Source: Tropicibacter naphthalenivorans (GTDB lineage: Bacteria > Pseudomonadota > Alphaproteobacteria > Rhodobacterales > Rhodobacteraceae). From it: DNA of 64,000 nt. The notes below the pieces were generated by a model. It searched no databases and was not told the DNA's origin. It worked only from the letters and a program-made list of their open reading frames with translations. Shown here one piece after another: positions 18,434-29,596 of the stretch (position 1 is the stretch's first letter; the number at the start of each line of letters is the position of its first letter). The stretch covers positions 1-64,000 of the forward strand of contig NZ_FWXX01000009.1 of assembly GCF_900176475.1 (NCBI RefSeq), written 5' to 3'. The position numbers and the translations under genes are program-made.

Positions 18434-19201
18434 TCAGCTGTCTTGCGCGACGAAAACCTGCGTGCCCCATCCCTCGCAATCGCGTGCCAGCTTGGGCGGC
18501 AGGGGCGCGTCGGTGTAGAATTCGTCGATCTGAGACAGTGACGCGATCCGCGCCGGGGCGCTGCGCGAGAACTTGGAGTGGTCCGCCACGAGAAACACCC
18601 GCCGCGCGTGATCAAGGATCGTCTGACTGACGGCGACCTCTTGAATGTCAAAGTCCAGCAAATCGCCGTCCTGATCCAGCGCAGAGCAGCCAATCACCGC
18701 GAGGTCAAACTTGAACTTGCGGATCGTGTCGGCGGCCAGATTGCCGATCAAGCCGCCATCGGCCCGCCGCAACTGCCCGCCGGTGACAATCACCTGCGCG
18801 GATGGGTTCGCCAGCAGGATATTGGCGACGTTCACGTTGTTCGTCACCACCATCAGGTTCTGATGGTGCAGCAGCTCATGGGCCACCGCCTCTGTGCTGG
18901 TGCCAAGGTTGAGGAACAGCGAAATATCCGACGGAATCCGCGCTGCGCAGGCCCGCGCGATGGCGGTCTTGGCCTCTGGATATAGAACCTGGCGTTCCTC
19001 GTAGCCGATGTTGGTGGTCCCCGAGGGCAGCACCGCGCCGCCGTGCACGCGGTCCAGCTGGCCCGAATCTGCAAGCTCTGTCAGGTCGCGGCGGATCGTT
19101 TGCAGCGTCACGCCAAAGTGCGCGGCCAGATCCTCGACCACGACCTTTCCCTCACGGCGGGCAATTTCGAGGATCTCCGTATGGCGAAAATTCAAGGACA
19201 T
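18434..19201 (-). CDS. glpR: DeoR-family regulator of glycerol metabolism
   Basis: A 255-residue DeoR-family repressor. The N-terminal winged helix (about 1-57) contains FGVTLQTIRRDL as recognition helix. The C-terminal sugar-phosphate sensing domain has the TNNVNVANILL and ADHSKFSR segments. It is divergent from glpD with a 248-bp gap holding a 10-bp-arm palindrome. In this family glycerol-3-phosphate releases the repressor. The ATG at 19201 aligns with the family N-terminus; longer in-frame starts upstream would add an unrelated tail. Confidence 0.92.
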   Translation of the reverse strand: MSLNFRHTEILEIARREGKVVVEDLAAHFGVTLQTIRRDLTELADSGQLDRVHGGAVLPSGTTNIGYEERQVLYPEAKTAIARACAARIPSDISLFLNLGTSTEAVAHELLHHQNLMVVTNNVNVANILLANPSAQVIVTGGQLRRADGGLIGNLAADTIRKFKFDLAVIGCSALDQDGDLLDFDIQEVAVSQTILDHARRVFLVADHSKFSRSAPARIASLSQIDEFYTDAPLPPKLARDCEGWGTQVFVAQDS

Positions 19202-19227
19202 GGGCTGCATTCGTTTTGGGTCACTTG

Positions 19228-19252
19228 TGTTCGGATTACGCGAATCCGAACA
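19228..19252. promoter_or_regulatory. Palindromic operator between glpR and glpD
   Basis: A perfect 10-bp inverted repeat: TGTTCGGATT (19228-19237), spacer ACGCG, AATCCGAACA (19243-19252). It lies 27 nt before the glpR start on the minus side. Extra GAAC half-sites occur at 19257-19260 and in the 19360-19375 area before glpD. Probable GlpR binding site controlling both directions (inference). Confidence 0.65.
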
Positions 19253-19449
19253 AAATGAACAGAAAACAATGGTCTTATGGTCGCTTTTTGCACCGCAGCA
19301 TCGCGGTTTCAGCGACAATTTGTCACAAAATATCTATTGAATTCAGAGCAATACCAGAAAGCGAACCAAATCGAACACATTGAGCTTGCGAAAATGCGCG
19401 TTAATGGGCAGTTTGCACTCTAACTTGAGACGCCAAGGGGAGAGGGCGC

Positions 19450-21063
19450 ATGAACGCGGGAGCGCCGGACCAGACATCCGGGACAGGGACATCCGACATT
19501 GTCGATCTGTTCGTCATCGGCGGCGGCATCAACGGATGCGGCATCGCCCGAGACGCGGCGGGGCGCGGGCTGTCCGTAACGCTGGCCGAGATGAACGACC
19601 TTGGCTGGGCCACGTCCTCTTCGTCGACCAAGCTGTTCCACGGCGGTTTGCGCTATCTCGAATACTTTGAATTCCGCCTCGTGCGCGAAGCGTTGATCGA
19701 GCGTGAAACCCTGCTGCGCGCCATGCCGCATATCAGCTGGCCCATGCGCTTCGTGCTGCCTTATCACGCCTCGATGCGGTTTGACTCCGATACGCCGACC
19801 TCGCGTTTGCTGGGCGTCTTTATGCCGTGGATGAAGGGGCGGCGGCCCGCGTGGCTGATCCGGCTGGGGCTGTTCATGTATGACCACCTGGGCGGGCGCA
19901 AGATTTTGCCAGCCACCTCTACGGTGTCCTTAAATGGCACCCGCGAAGGTGCGCCGTTGCAGGAACACTTTGAAAAGGCTTACGAATACTCCGATTGCTG
20001 GGTCGAGGATTCGCGTCTGGTGGTGCTGAACGCCCGCGACGCCGAGGCGCGCGGCGCGACCATCATGACCCGCACCAAGGTGCAAAGCGCCGCCCGCGTC
20101 GGCGACATCTGGGAAATCCAGACCGAGGATCGCGAAACGGGTCTGCGGCGCACGCACCGCGCGCGGATGCTGGTGAACGCGGGCGGCCCTTGGGTCGGCG
20201 AGATCATCCAAGGCACCGTTCGGATCAACTCGACCGAAGGCGTGCGCCTCGTGCGCGGCTCGCACATCGTGACCAAGCGGCTGTACGATCACGACAAGTG
20301 CTATTTCTTCCAAGGCACCGATGGGCGCATCATCTTTGCCATTCCCTACGAGACCGATTTCACCCTGATCGGCACCACCGACGCCGAGCACAGTGACCCG
20401 TCGGTCCGGCCCGAATGCACCCCGGAAGAGCGCGACTATTTGCTGAACTTCGCCAACCAGTACTTTGCGCAGAGCCTGACCAAGGATGACGTGGTCTGGA
20501 CCTATTCCGGCGTGCGCCCGCTGTATGACGACGGCGCCAGCAGCGCCACGGCGGCGACGCGCGACTATACGCTCAAGGTGGATGCCAACGGCGCGCCGAT
20601 CCTCAATGTCTTTGGCGGCAAGATCACCACCTATCGCCGTCTGGCGGAAAGTGCGCTGGAAAAGATCGCCGAGCAGCTGGGCCATGTCGCAGAGCCCTGG
20701 ACCGCGGGTGTGGCGCTGCCCGGCGGCGATTTCCCGGTGAACGGCGTCGCCCCGCTCGCCGCCAAGTTGAAAAAGACGTACGGTTTTCTGACGGATCGCT
20801 GGGCGCTGCGCCTTGTCCGGGCCTATGGTAGCGAAGCGGCGGCGATTCTGGGCAATGCCCAGAGCGCGGCTGATCTGGGTCAGGACTTTGGCGCGACTCT
20901 CACCGAGGCAGAGGTGCGCTGGCTCATGGCGCATGAATACGCGCGGGTAACCGACGACGTGCTATGGCGCCGCAGCAAGCTGGGCTTGCGCCTGACAGAG
21001 GCCGAGGTGGCCAAGCTGGCGGCCTTTATGGAAACACACCGCGGGGCACTGGCCGCGGAATGA
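19450..21063 (+). CDS. glpD: Aerobic glycerol-3-phosphate dehydrogenase
   Basis: A 537-residue FAD enzyme that oxidises glycerol-3-phosphate to dihydroxyacetone phosphate and passes electrons to quinone at the membrane. The N-terminal dinucleotide motif is DLFVIGGGINGCGIARDAAG (residues about 16-35). Conserved segments TSSSSTKLFHGGLRYLE and VNAGGPWV follow, then the C-terminal GlpD domain. Full length for the family. First gene of the operon, facing glpR. AAGGGGAG lies just before the ATG. Confidence 0.96.
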   Translation: MNAGAPDQTSGTGTSDIVDLFVIGGGINGCGIARDAAGRGLSVTLAEMNDLGWATSSSSTKLFHGGLRYLEYFEFRLVREALIERETLLRAMPHISWPMRFVLPYHASMRFDSDTPTSRLLGVFMPWMKGRRPAWLIRLGLFMYDHLGGRKILPATSTVSLNGTREGAPLQEHFEKAYEYSDCWVEDSRLVVLNARDAEARGATIMTRTKVQSAARVGDIWEIQTEDRETGLRRTHRARMLVNAGGPWVGEIIQGTVRINSTEGVRLVRGSHIVTKRLYDHDKCYFFQGTDGRIIFAIPYETDFTLIGTTDAEHSDPSVRPECTPEERDYLLNFANQYFAQSLTKDDVVWTYSGVRPLYDDGASSATAATRDYTLKVDANGAPILNVFGGKITTYRRLAESALEKIAEQLGHVAEPWTAGVALPGGDFPVNGVAPLAAKLKKTYGFLTDRWALRLVRAYGSEAAAILGNAQSAADLGQDFGATLTEAEVRWLMAHEYARVTDDVLWRRSKLGLRLTEAEVAKLAAFMETHRGALAAE

Positions 21064-21107
21064 ACGAACGACACCGCGCCGCAGCGGTGAAAAGGGGAGG
21101 AACACGG

Positions 21108-22196
21108 GTGACGCTTGAATTGAAAGCGGTCTCGAAGGTTGTTGACGGGCAGGTGCATATCCACCCGACCGACCTCGTGCTGGAAAAGGGAACGATGAAC
21201 GTCCTGCTGGGGCCGACGTCTTCGGGGAAGACCTCGTTGATGCGCTTGATGGCCGGGCTGGACGTGCCCAATGCGGGTCAGGTGTTCTGGCAGGGGCAGG
21301 ACGTGACGGGGATGCGTGTGCAGGACCGCAAGGTGGCGATGGTCTACCAGCAGTTCATCAATTATCCCTCAATGACGGTCTACGACAACATCGCCTCGCC
21401 GATGAAGCTGATGGGCGTGTCGGCGCAGGAAATCGACGCCCGCGTGCGCGAGACCGCCGAGCTGATGCAGCTGACGCCGATGCTGGATCGCAAACCGCTG
21501 GAATTGTCCGGCGGGCAACAGCAGCGCTGCGCGCTGGCGCGGGCCTTGGTCAAGAACGCCGGGCTGGTGCTGCTGGACGAGCCGCTGGCGAACCTCGATT
21601 ACAAGCTGCGCGAAGAGCTGCGGGTCGAGATCCCCAAGATCTTTGAAAAATCCGGCTCGATCTTTGTCTACGCCACCACAGAGCCCGAAGAAGCGCTGCT
21701 GCTGGGGGGCAATGTGGCCACCCTGCACGACGGGTGCGTCACCCAGTTCGGCCCCACCCCCGAGGTCTACCGCCAACCGGTGGATGCTACGACCGCGCGG
21801 GTGTTCAGCGATCCGCCGATGAACTTTTTGCCGATCTCGAAAACCGGCACCAAGATCATGTTCGGCAAGGGCCAATCCGCCCCTGCGACCGGCGCGCTCG
21901 CGGCGCTGCCCGATGGGCGCTACACCGCAGGGTTCCGCCCCAACCACGTCGAGATCGGCAAACACGCGGCGGATGCGGTGGAATTCACCACCACGCTGAC
22001 CGTGACCGAGCTGACCGGGTCCGAAACCTTTGTGCACCTCGACCACGAGGGCGAGCGCTGGGTCGGTCTGATCCACGGCGTGCATGATCTGGCGATCGGT
22101 GAGGCGCTTAAGGTCTATCTGGACCCGCGCCATGTCTACATCTTTGCCGAGGACGGCGCGCTGGTGGCGCCCGCGTCCTATGCGCTGGCGGCTTGA
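21108..22196 (+). CDS. glpS: Glycerol ABC transporter ATP-binding protein GlpS
   Basis: A 362-residue ABC ATPase of the glpSTPQUV glycerol importer described in Rhizobium leguminosarum. Walker A is LGPTSSGKTS, the signature LSGGQQQRCALAR, Walker B LVLLDEPLANLDY; a C-terminal MalK-like regulatory domain follows. The GTG at 21108 was chosen because GGGGAGGA lies at 21094-21101 and the longer reading runs back into glpD. It should pair with GlpT as an asymmetric ATPase dimer. Confidence 0.92.
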   Translation: MTLELKAVSKVVDGQVHIHPTDLVLEKGTMNVLLGPTSSGKTSLMRLMAGLDVPNAGQVFWQGQDVTGMRVQDRKVAMVYQQFINYPSMTVYDNIASPMKLMGVSAQEIDARVRETAELMQLTPMLDRKPLELSGGQQQRCALARALVKNAGLVLLDEPLANLDYKLREELRVEIPKIFEKSGSIFVYATTEPEEALLLGGNVATLHDGCVTQFGPTPEVYRQPVDATTARVFSDPPMNFLPISKTGTKIMFGKGQSAPATGALAALPDGRYTAGFRPNHVEIGKHAADAVEFTTTLTVTELTGSETFVHLDHEGERWVGLIHGVHDLAIGEALKVYLDPRHVYIFAEDGALVAPASYALAA

Positions 22197-22205
22197 GGGG
22201 GGATC

Positions 22206-23279
22206 ATGGCCAAGATTACACTGGATAACCTTGCGCATTCCTACCTGCCGAACCCGGCCAGCGAGGATGACTTTGCGCTCAAGGAGCTGAACCACGATTG
22301 GGTCGACGGCGAAGCCTATGCGCTGCTCGGCTCTTCGGGCTGTGGCAAGTCCACGCTGCTCAATATCATTTCGGGGCTGCTGCACCCGTCGCAGGGGCGT
22401 ATCCTGTTTGACGGCAAGGATGTGACTCACGCGCCCACCGCGGAACGCAACATCGCGCAGGTGTTCCAGTTCCCGGTGGTCTACGACACGATGACCGTGC
22501 ACGACAACCTGGCCTTCCCGCTGCGCAACCGGGGCCGGGACGAGACCTACGTGGCCGAGCGCGTTCAGGAAATCGCCCGTATGATCGGCATGGAGGACAT
22601 GCTGCACCGCAAGGCGCGCGGTCTGGGCGCGGACCAAAAGCAAAAGATCAGCCTCGGGCGGGGCATGGTGCGCAAGGACGTGAACGCGCTGTTGTTCGAT
22701 GAGCCCCTGACGGTGATCGACCCCCACATGAAGTGGGAGCTGCGCACCCAGCTGAAGAAGCTGCACCACGACTTTGGCCACACCATGATCTACGTGACGC
22801 ACGACCAGACCGAGGCGCTGACCTTTGCCGACAAGGTGGTGGTGATGTACGACGGCCGCGTGGTGCAGATCGGCACCCCCGAAGAGCTGTTCGAGCGCCC
22901 CGAGCACACCTTTGTCGGCTATTTCATCGGCTCGCCGGGGATGAACGTCATTCCCGCCAAGGTGGACGGCAACCGGGCCTATATCGACGGCACAGAGCTG
23001 ACCCTGGCCCAGGGGTACGGCCCGCTTGATGGCAAGGTCGAGATCGGCGTGCGCCCCGAGTTCGCCCGCCTGTCCCAGACCGAAGGTCTGCCGGTGCGCG
23101 TGCGCCGGGTCGAAGACGTGGGCCGCCACAAGATCATTCGCGCCGAGTTCTTTGGTCAGGACATCAACATCATCGCCGGCGAAGACGACCGCATCAGCGC
23201 CGACATGAACCGCGTCAGCTTTGATGCGGCGCACGTCAATGTCTACGCCAATGATTGGTTGGTGCGGGGGGCAGCGTGA
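22206..23279 (+). CDS. glpT: Glycerol ABC transporter ATP-binding protein GlpT
   Basis: A 357-residue second ABC ATPase. Walker A is LLGSSGCGKST and Walker B LLFDEPLTVIDP, but the signature is degenerate (GADQKQKISLGR in place of LSGGQ), while GlpS keeps the consensus. The importer may therefore have one normal and one weakened ATP site. A C-terminal regulatory domain is present. GGGGATC precedes the ATG. The stop overlaps the start of a 37-codon gene. Confidence 0.92.
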   Translation: MAKITLDNLAHSYLPNPASEDDFALKELNHDWVDGEAYALLGSSGCGKSTLLNIISGLLHPSQGRILFDGKDVTHAPTAERNIAQVFQFPVVYDTMTVHDNLAFPLRNRGRDETYVAERVQEIARMIGMEDMLHRKARGLGADQKQKISLGRGMVRKDVNALLFDEPLTVIDPHMKWELRTQLKKLHHDFGHTMIYVTHDQTEALTFADKVVVMYDGRVVQIGTPEELFERPEHTFVGYFIGSPGMNVIPAKVDGNRAYIDGTELTLAQGYGPLDGKVEIGVRPEFARLSQTEGLPVRVRRVEDVGRHKIIRAEFFGQDINIIAGEDDRISADMNRVSFDAAHVNVYANDWLVRGAA

Positions 23280-23392
23280 TGATGGCGAAACCCGACATGA
23301 CCCCTCAGCAAAAGATGGAATGGCAGATCCGCATGTTGGATCGCCTCTATGACGCCGCCACGCGCGCACCCGCCAAGTCAGAGGACAAGTGA
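23279..23392 (+). CDS. 37-residue protein in the glycerol transporter operon
   Basis: A short frame coding for 37 residues, MMAKPDMTPQQKMEWQIRML at the start and ending APAKSEDK. It is charged, probably one amphipathic helix, with no signal peptide. Its first ATG overlaps the glpT stop (TGATG), and its stop overlaps the glpP ATG in the same way. This double coupling between essential transporter genes argues that it is translated. Function unknown; it could be a transporter accessory or only a coupling element. Confidence 0.65.
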   Translation: MMAKPDMTPQQKMEWQIRMLDRLYDAATRAPAKSEDK

Positions 23393-24261
23393 TGGAAAAG
23401 ACAGTCAATCAAAAGGCGTGGTTCCTTGTGCTGCCGGTGCTGATCCTCGTGGCCTTTTCGGCGGTGATCCCGCTGATGACCGTGGTGAACTATTCGGTGC
23501 AGGACACCTTTGGGAACAACCAGTTCTTTTGGGCGGGCCTTGAATGGTTCGAAGAAATGCTGAGCGATGAACGCATGTGGAACGCGCTGCAACGGCAGTT
23601 GATGTTCTCGGCGATCATCCTTGCCATTGAAATTCCGCTGGGCATCTACGTGGCGCTGCACATGCCCAAATCCGGGTTTTGGTCGTCCTTTTGCCTTGTG
23701 GTGATGTCCCTGCCGCTGCTGATCCCGTGGAACGTGGTGGGCACGATCTGGCAGATCTTTGGCCGCGTGGACATTGGCCTGCTGGGCTATACGCTCGACG
23801 CGCTGGGCATCGATTACAACTATACGCAAGACGTGTTTGCCGCCTGGGTGACGATCATCGTCATGGACGTCTGGCACTGGACGTCGCTGGTGGCGCTCTT
23901 GGCCTTTGCCGGGCTGAAGTCGATCCCCGACGCCTATTACCAAGCGGCCAAGATTGACCAGGCGTCGCGCTGGAAGGTGTTCCGCTTTATCGAGCTGCCC
24001 AAGATGATGGGCGTTCTGATGATCGCTATCCTGCTGCGCTTTATGGACAGTTTCATGATCTACACAGAGCCGTTCGTCGTCACCGGCGGTGGCCCCGGCA
24101 ACGCCACGACGCTGCTGTCCATCGACCTCGTCAAGATGGCGCTGGGGCAGTTCGATCTGGGTCCGGCGGCGGCGTTCTCGCTGATGTATTTCCTCGTTAT
24201 CCTGTTGATTTCATGGGTATTCTACACCGTGATGGTAAACCTCGACAAAAAGGGCATGTGA
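23392..24261 (+). CDS. glpP: Glycerol ABC transporter permease GlpP
   Basis: A 289-residue inner-membrane permease of the MalF type with about six hydrophobic segments. The cytoplasmic coupling loop near residues 180-205 has the EAA-type pattern (YYQAAKIDQASRWKVFRFIE). It should form the channel with GlpQ. The ATG at 23392 overlaps the preceding small gene's stop. Part of the glpSTPQUV set. Confidence 0.92.
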   Translation: MEKTVNQKAWFLVLPVLILVAFSAVIPLMTVVNYSVQDTFGNNQFFWAGLEWFEEMLSDERMWNALQRQLMFSAIILAIEIPLGIYVALHMPKSGFWSSFCLVVMSLPLLIPWNVVGTIWQIFGRVDIGLLGYTLDALGIDYNYTQDVFAAWVTIIVMDVWHWTSLVALLAFAGLKSIPDAYYQAAKIDQASRWKVFRFIELPKMMGVLMIAILLRFMDSFMIYTEPFVVTGGGPGNATTLLSIDLVKMALGQFDLGPAAAFSLMYFLVILLISWVFYTVMVNLDKKGM

Positions 24262-24262
24262 C

Positions 24263-25126
<864 letters not shown>

Positions 25127-25140
25127 GGGAGGTCTGATCA

Positions 25141-25416
25141 ATGGACTGGATGGCATGGACCTGGCCGACCGCGATCTTCTTTATGGTGATCGCCTTGGCT
25201 CTGATCCTCTTTACGATCCTCGCGATCAAATTCCCCGAAACGCCGCGCGTTGGCGTTTTGCGGATCGAAACCACGCGCGGCGACCGGCTGTTTATCACGC
25301 TTCTGGGCAGCGCCTTCATCAATCTGGCGTGGCTGGGGCTGGTTGGCCCCGACACGCAGCCGTGGGCGCTTGGCGTCTGCGCGATCTACGCCGCAGCGGT
25401 GTTTCGCTGGGTGTGA
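25141..25416 (+). CDS. glpU: Small membrane protein GlpU (DUF2160)
   Basis: A 91-residue protein with three predicted hydrophobic stretches (about 7-29, 51-67 and 72-91). It belongs to the DUF2160 family found with glycerol ABC importers (GlpU). Its exact job is not known. It has GGGAGG upstream and lies between the permease and binding-protein genes. Confidence 0.88.
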   Translation: MDWMAWTWPTAIFFMVIALALILFTILAIKFPETPRVGVLRIETTRGDRLFITLLGSAFINLAWLGLVGPDTQPWALGVCAIYAAAVFRWV

Positions 25417-25487
25417 CGTGAACACGCGCGCCCCTGTCACAGGGGGCGGCGGAACCAACATCAAGTTCGATAAGGGAGGAAAACCAC

Positions 25488-27209
25488 ATGAACTTTTCGT
25501 TGAAATCCACCACCGCACTGGCGGTGGCGCTAAGCCTGACGGGCGGGGCGGCATTTGCGGACATGGACGCCGCAAAGCAGTTCCTCGACGCAGAAATCGG
25601 TGATCTCTCGGCCTTGTCCCGCGCCGATCAAGAGGCCGAAATGCAGTGGTTCATTGACGCCGCAGCGCCGATGCAGGGCATGGAGATCAAGGTCGTCTCC
25701 GAGACCATCACCACCCACGAATACGAAGCCCAGGTGCTGGCCCCGGCCTTTACCGCGATCACCGGCATCAAGGTCACCCACGACCTGATCGGCGAAGGCG
25801 ACGTGGTCGAAAAGCTGCAAACCCAGATGCAGTCCGGCGAGAACATCTATGACGGCTATGTCAACGACTCTGACCTGATCGGCACGCACTGGCGCTATCA
25901 GCAGGTGCGCAACCTGACCGACTGGATGGCGGGCGAGGGCGCGGATGTGACCTCTCCGACGCTGGACCTTGGCGATTTCATCGGCACCGACTTTACCACC
26001 GCGCCCGATGGCAAGCTGTACCAGCTGCCGACCCAGCAGTTCGCGAACCTCTACTGGTTCCGCTACGACTGGTTCAACGACGAAAAGAACAAGGCCGACT
26101 TCAAGGAAGCCTTTGGCTATGATCTGGGCGTTCCGCTCAACTGGTCGGCCTATGAGGACATCGCCGAATTCTTCACCGGTCGCGACCTGAGCCACATGGG
26201 CGTTGATGGCGAGGTCTTTGGCAACATGGACTACGGCAAGAAAGACCCCTCGCTGGGCTGGCGCTACACCGATGCGTGGCTGTCCATGGCCGGCGCCGGT
26301 TCCAAGGGTGAGCCGAACGGCCTGCCGGTCGACGAATGGGGCATCCGCGTCAACGAGAACTCGCAGCCCGTGGGCTCTTGTGTGGCACGCGGCGGCGCGA
26401 CCAACGGCCCGGCAGCGGTCTATGCTGTGACCAAGGCCATCGAATGGCTTGAAAAGTACTCGCCCCCCGCGGCCGCTGGCATGACCTTCTCCGAGGCAGG
26501 CCCGATCCCGGCGCAGGGCAACGTCGCACAGCAGATGTTCTGGTACACCGCCTTTACCGCGGACACCGTCAAAGAAGGCCTGCCGGTGATGAACGAGGAC
26601 GGCACGCCCAAGTGGCGCATGGCCCCCTCGCCGCACGGCGCCTACTGGGAAGAGGGCACCAAGATCGGCTACCAGGACGTGGGCAGCTGGACGTTGATGA
26701 AATCGACCCCGGTCGATCGCGCCAAGGCCGCGTGGCTGTATGCGCAGTTCGTGACCTCCAAGACCGTGGACGTCAAGAAAGCCCATGTCGGCCTGACCTT
26801 CGTGCGTGAATCCACGATCCAGCACGACAGCTTTACCGAGCGTGCGGACAAGCTGGGCGGTCTGGTGGAATTCTACCGCTCCCCGGCGCGGGTTGCGTGG
26901 TCGCCCACCGGCACCAACGTGCCTGACTACCCCAAGCTGGCACAGCTGTGGTGGCAGAACATCGGCGACGCCATGTCCGGCTCCAAAACTCCGCAAGAAG
27001 CGCTGGACGCCCTGTGTGAAGATCAGGAAAAGGTCATGGCCCGGCTCGAGCGCGCTGGCGTTCAGGGCGACATCGGTCCCAAGCTGAACGACGAGATCGA
27101 CCCGCAGGAATGGCTCTCGCAGCCCGGCTCGCCCAAGGCCAAGCTGGACAACGAAGACGAGGCGCCCCAGACGATCGCTTATGACGAGCTGATCAAGTCC
27201 TGGCAGTAA
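25488..27209 (+). CDS. glpV: Glycerol ABC transporter substrate-binding protein GlpV
   Basis: A 573-residue periplasmic binding protein with a signal peptide (residues about 1-24, ending GAAFA-D). It is longer than most sugar-binding proteins, as is normal for this DUF2160-linked family. Strong ribosome site GGGAGGAAAA at 25473-25482. It captures glycerol in the periplasm for GlpPQ. A GC hairpin follows the gene, so its transcript may be partly separated from glpK. Confidence 0.93.
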   Translation: MNFSLKSTTALAVALSLTGGAAFADMDAAKQFLDAEIGDLSALSRADQEAEMQWFIDAAAPMQGMEIKVVSETITTHEYEAQVLAPAFTAITGIKVTHDLIGEGDVVEKLQTQMQSGENIYDGYVNDSDLIGTHWRYQQVRNLTDWMAGEGADVTSPTLDLGDFIGTDFTTAPDGKLYQLPTQQFANLYWFRYDWFNDEKNKADFKEAFGYDLGVPLNWSAYEDIAEFFTGRDLSHMGVDGEVFGNMDYGKKDPSLGWRYTDAWLSMAGAGSKGEPNGLPVDEWGIRVNENSQPVGSCVARGGATNGPAAVYAVTKAIEWLEKYSPPAAAGMTFSEAGPIPAQGNVAQQMFWYTAFTADTVKEGLPVMNEDGTPKWRMAPSPHGAYWEEGTKIGYQDVGSWTLMKSTPVDRAKAAWLYAQFVTSKTVDVKKAHVGLTFVRESTIQHDSFTERADKLGGLVEFYRSPARVAWSPTGTNVPDYPKLAQLWWQNIGDAMSGSKTPQEALDALCEDQEKVMARLERAGVQGDIGPKLNDEIDPQEWLSQPGSPKAKLDNEDEAPQTIAYDELIKSWQ

Positions 27210-27219
27210 CCCAAGTCTT

Positions 27220-27252
27220 GGTCGGGGCGCTTTGCGGTGCCCCGACCGCTTT
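27220..27252 (+). terminator. Hairpin between glpV and glpK
   Basis: Perfect 9-bp stem GGTCGGGGC (27220-27228) with GCCCCGACC (27239-27247), followed by GCTTTC. The T run is weak, so partial termination or 3'-end protection is more likely than a full stop before glpK. Confidence 0.6.
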
Positions 27253-27354
27253 CCCATCCCTTGATTTTTCGGCCGTTCGCCTGTTTTCTGGCCTCTCTTC
27301 GGATCGAGGCCACAGCGCCCCGCCGCCCAAACCCTCCCCCCACGAGAGGCCCGC

Positions 27355-28965
<1,611 letters not shown>

Positions 28966-29157
28966 TCCGTCTGCCGGGAATTGGCGGTGTGACGGGCTGA
29001 AAACCCGCCCCTCTGGCGGAGGTGACGGGGCAGGGCCGGCCGCCAAGCCAAGGGGTTTTCCCGCGTTTTCAGAGGCTTGAAAGTTGTTCCTTGGTTTTGC
29101 TCAAAAAGTGAAATTCGCCCTTGTAAATCCGACGTTTGGCCAGCTATACCCGTCGGC

Positions 29158-29247
29158 GGAGACGTGGCCGAGTGGTCGAAGGCGCTCCCCTGCTAAGGGA
29201 GTAGGCGGGAAACCGTCTCGAGGGTTCGAATCCCTTCGTCTCCGCCA
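29158..29247 (+). tRNA. tRNA-Ser (GCU)
   Basis: A 90-nt class II tRNA with acceptor pairs GGAGACG (29158-29164) and CGTCTCC (29237-29243), discriminator G and encoded CCA (29245-29247). The anticodon GCT lies in the arm CCCCTGCTAAGGGA, and a long variable arm (GGCGGGAAACCGTC) is present. It lies at the boundary between host operons and the mobile region. Confidence 0.96.
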
Positions 29248-29271
29248 CTTGCACAGTGCAAACCCGAAAAC

Positions 29272-29297
29272 AGGTCCCTCGCGGGGCCTTTTTCTTT
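29272..29297 (+). terminator. Terminator after tRNA-Ser
   Basis: 7-bp stem AGGTCCC (29272-29278) with GGGGCCT (29283-29289), one G-T pair, tetraloop TCGC, then TTTTCTTT. Confidence 0.8.
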
Positions 29298-29596
29298 ATG
29301 TGTCAAAGGGGTTTGCAGGAACCATCCGCCCTTCGGAGACTGGCCGCCTGCGCGAGATCGGTCTCCAAACGCCCACCGTCTCTTTCCACCCGCCCCTCGC
29401 TCTGGGCGAGACGGGTTCAAAACCTCCATACATTTCAATGAACTGACGGGGTCGCGTTGCGCCCGTTTTTCGCTGGTTCCGGCTTGTCTCAAAGCGGATG
29501 GCGACGCGACACGGGCGGCGTGATCGTTGGTATATCTTGGGAGTCTTGCGCGAAGTCTCTGATGACAAACGCAGTTTCCGCCCCTAGCCTGGCGAA
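29298..29596. other. Non-coding boundary between tRNA-Ser and the mobile region
   Basis: I see no convincing gene here. Short frames have no ribosome site and no recognisable family. No copy of the tRNA-Ser 3' end is visible elsewhere in the window, so an attachment site cannot be shown. It should include the promoter of the DUF3883 gene starting at 29597. Confidence 0.5.

Noticed and set aside
29158-29247. tRNA-Ser as the prophage attachment site
   Set aside because: No duplicate of the tRNA 3' end is visible in the window, the right end of the element lies outside, and large serine recombinases often use other targets. Possible but unsupported.
29084-29446. 120-codon frame across tRNA-Ser
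   Set aside because: It reads through the tRNA and its terminator and has no protein features.
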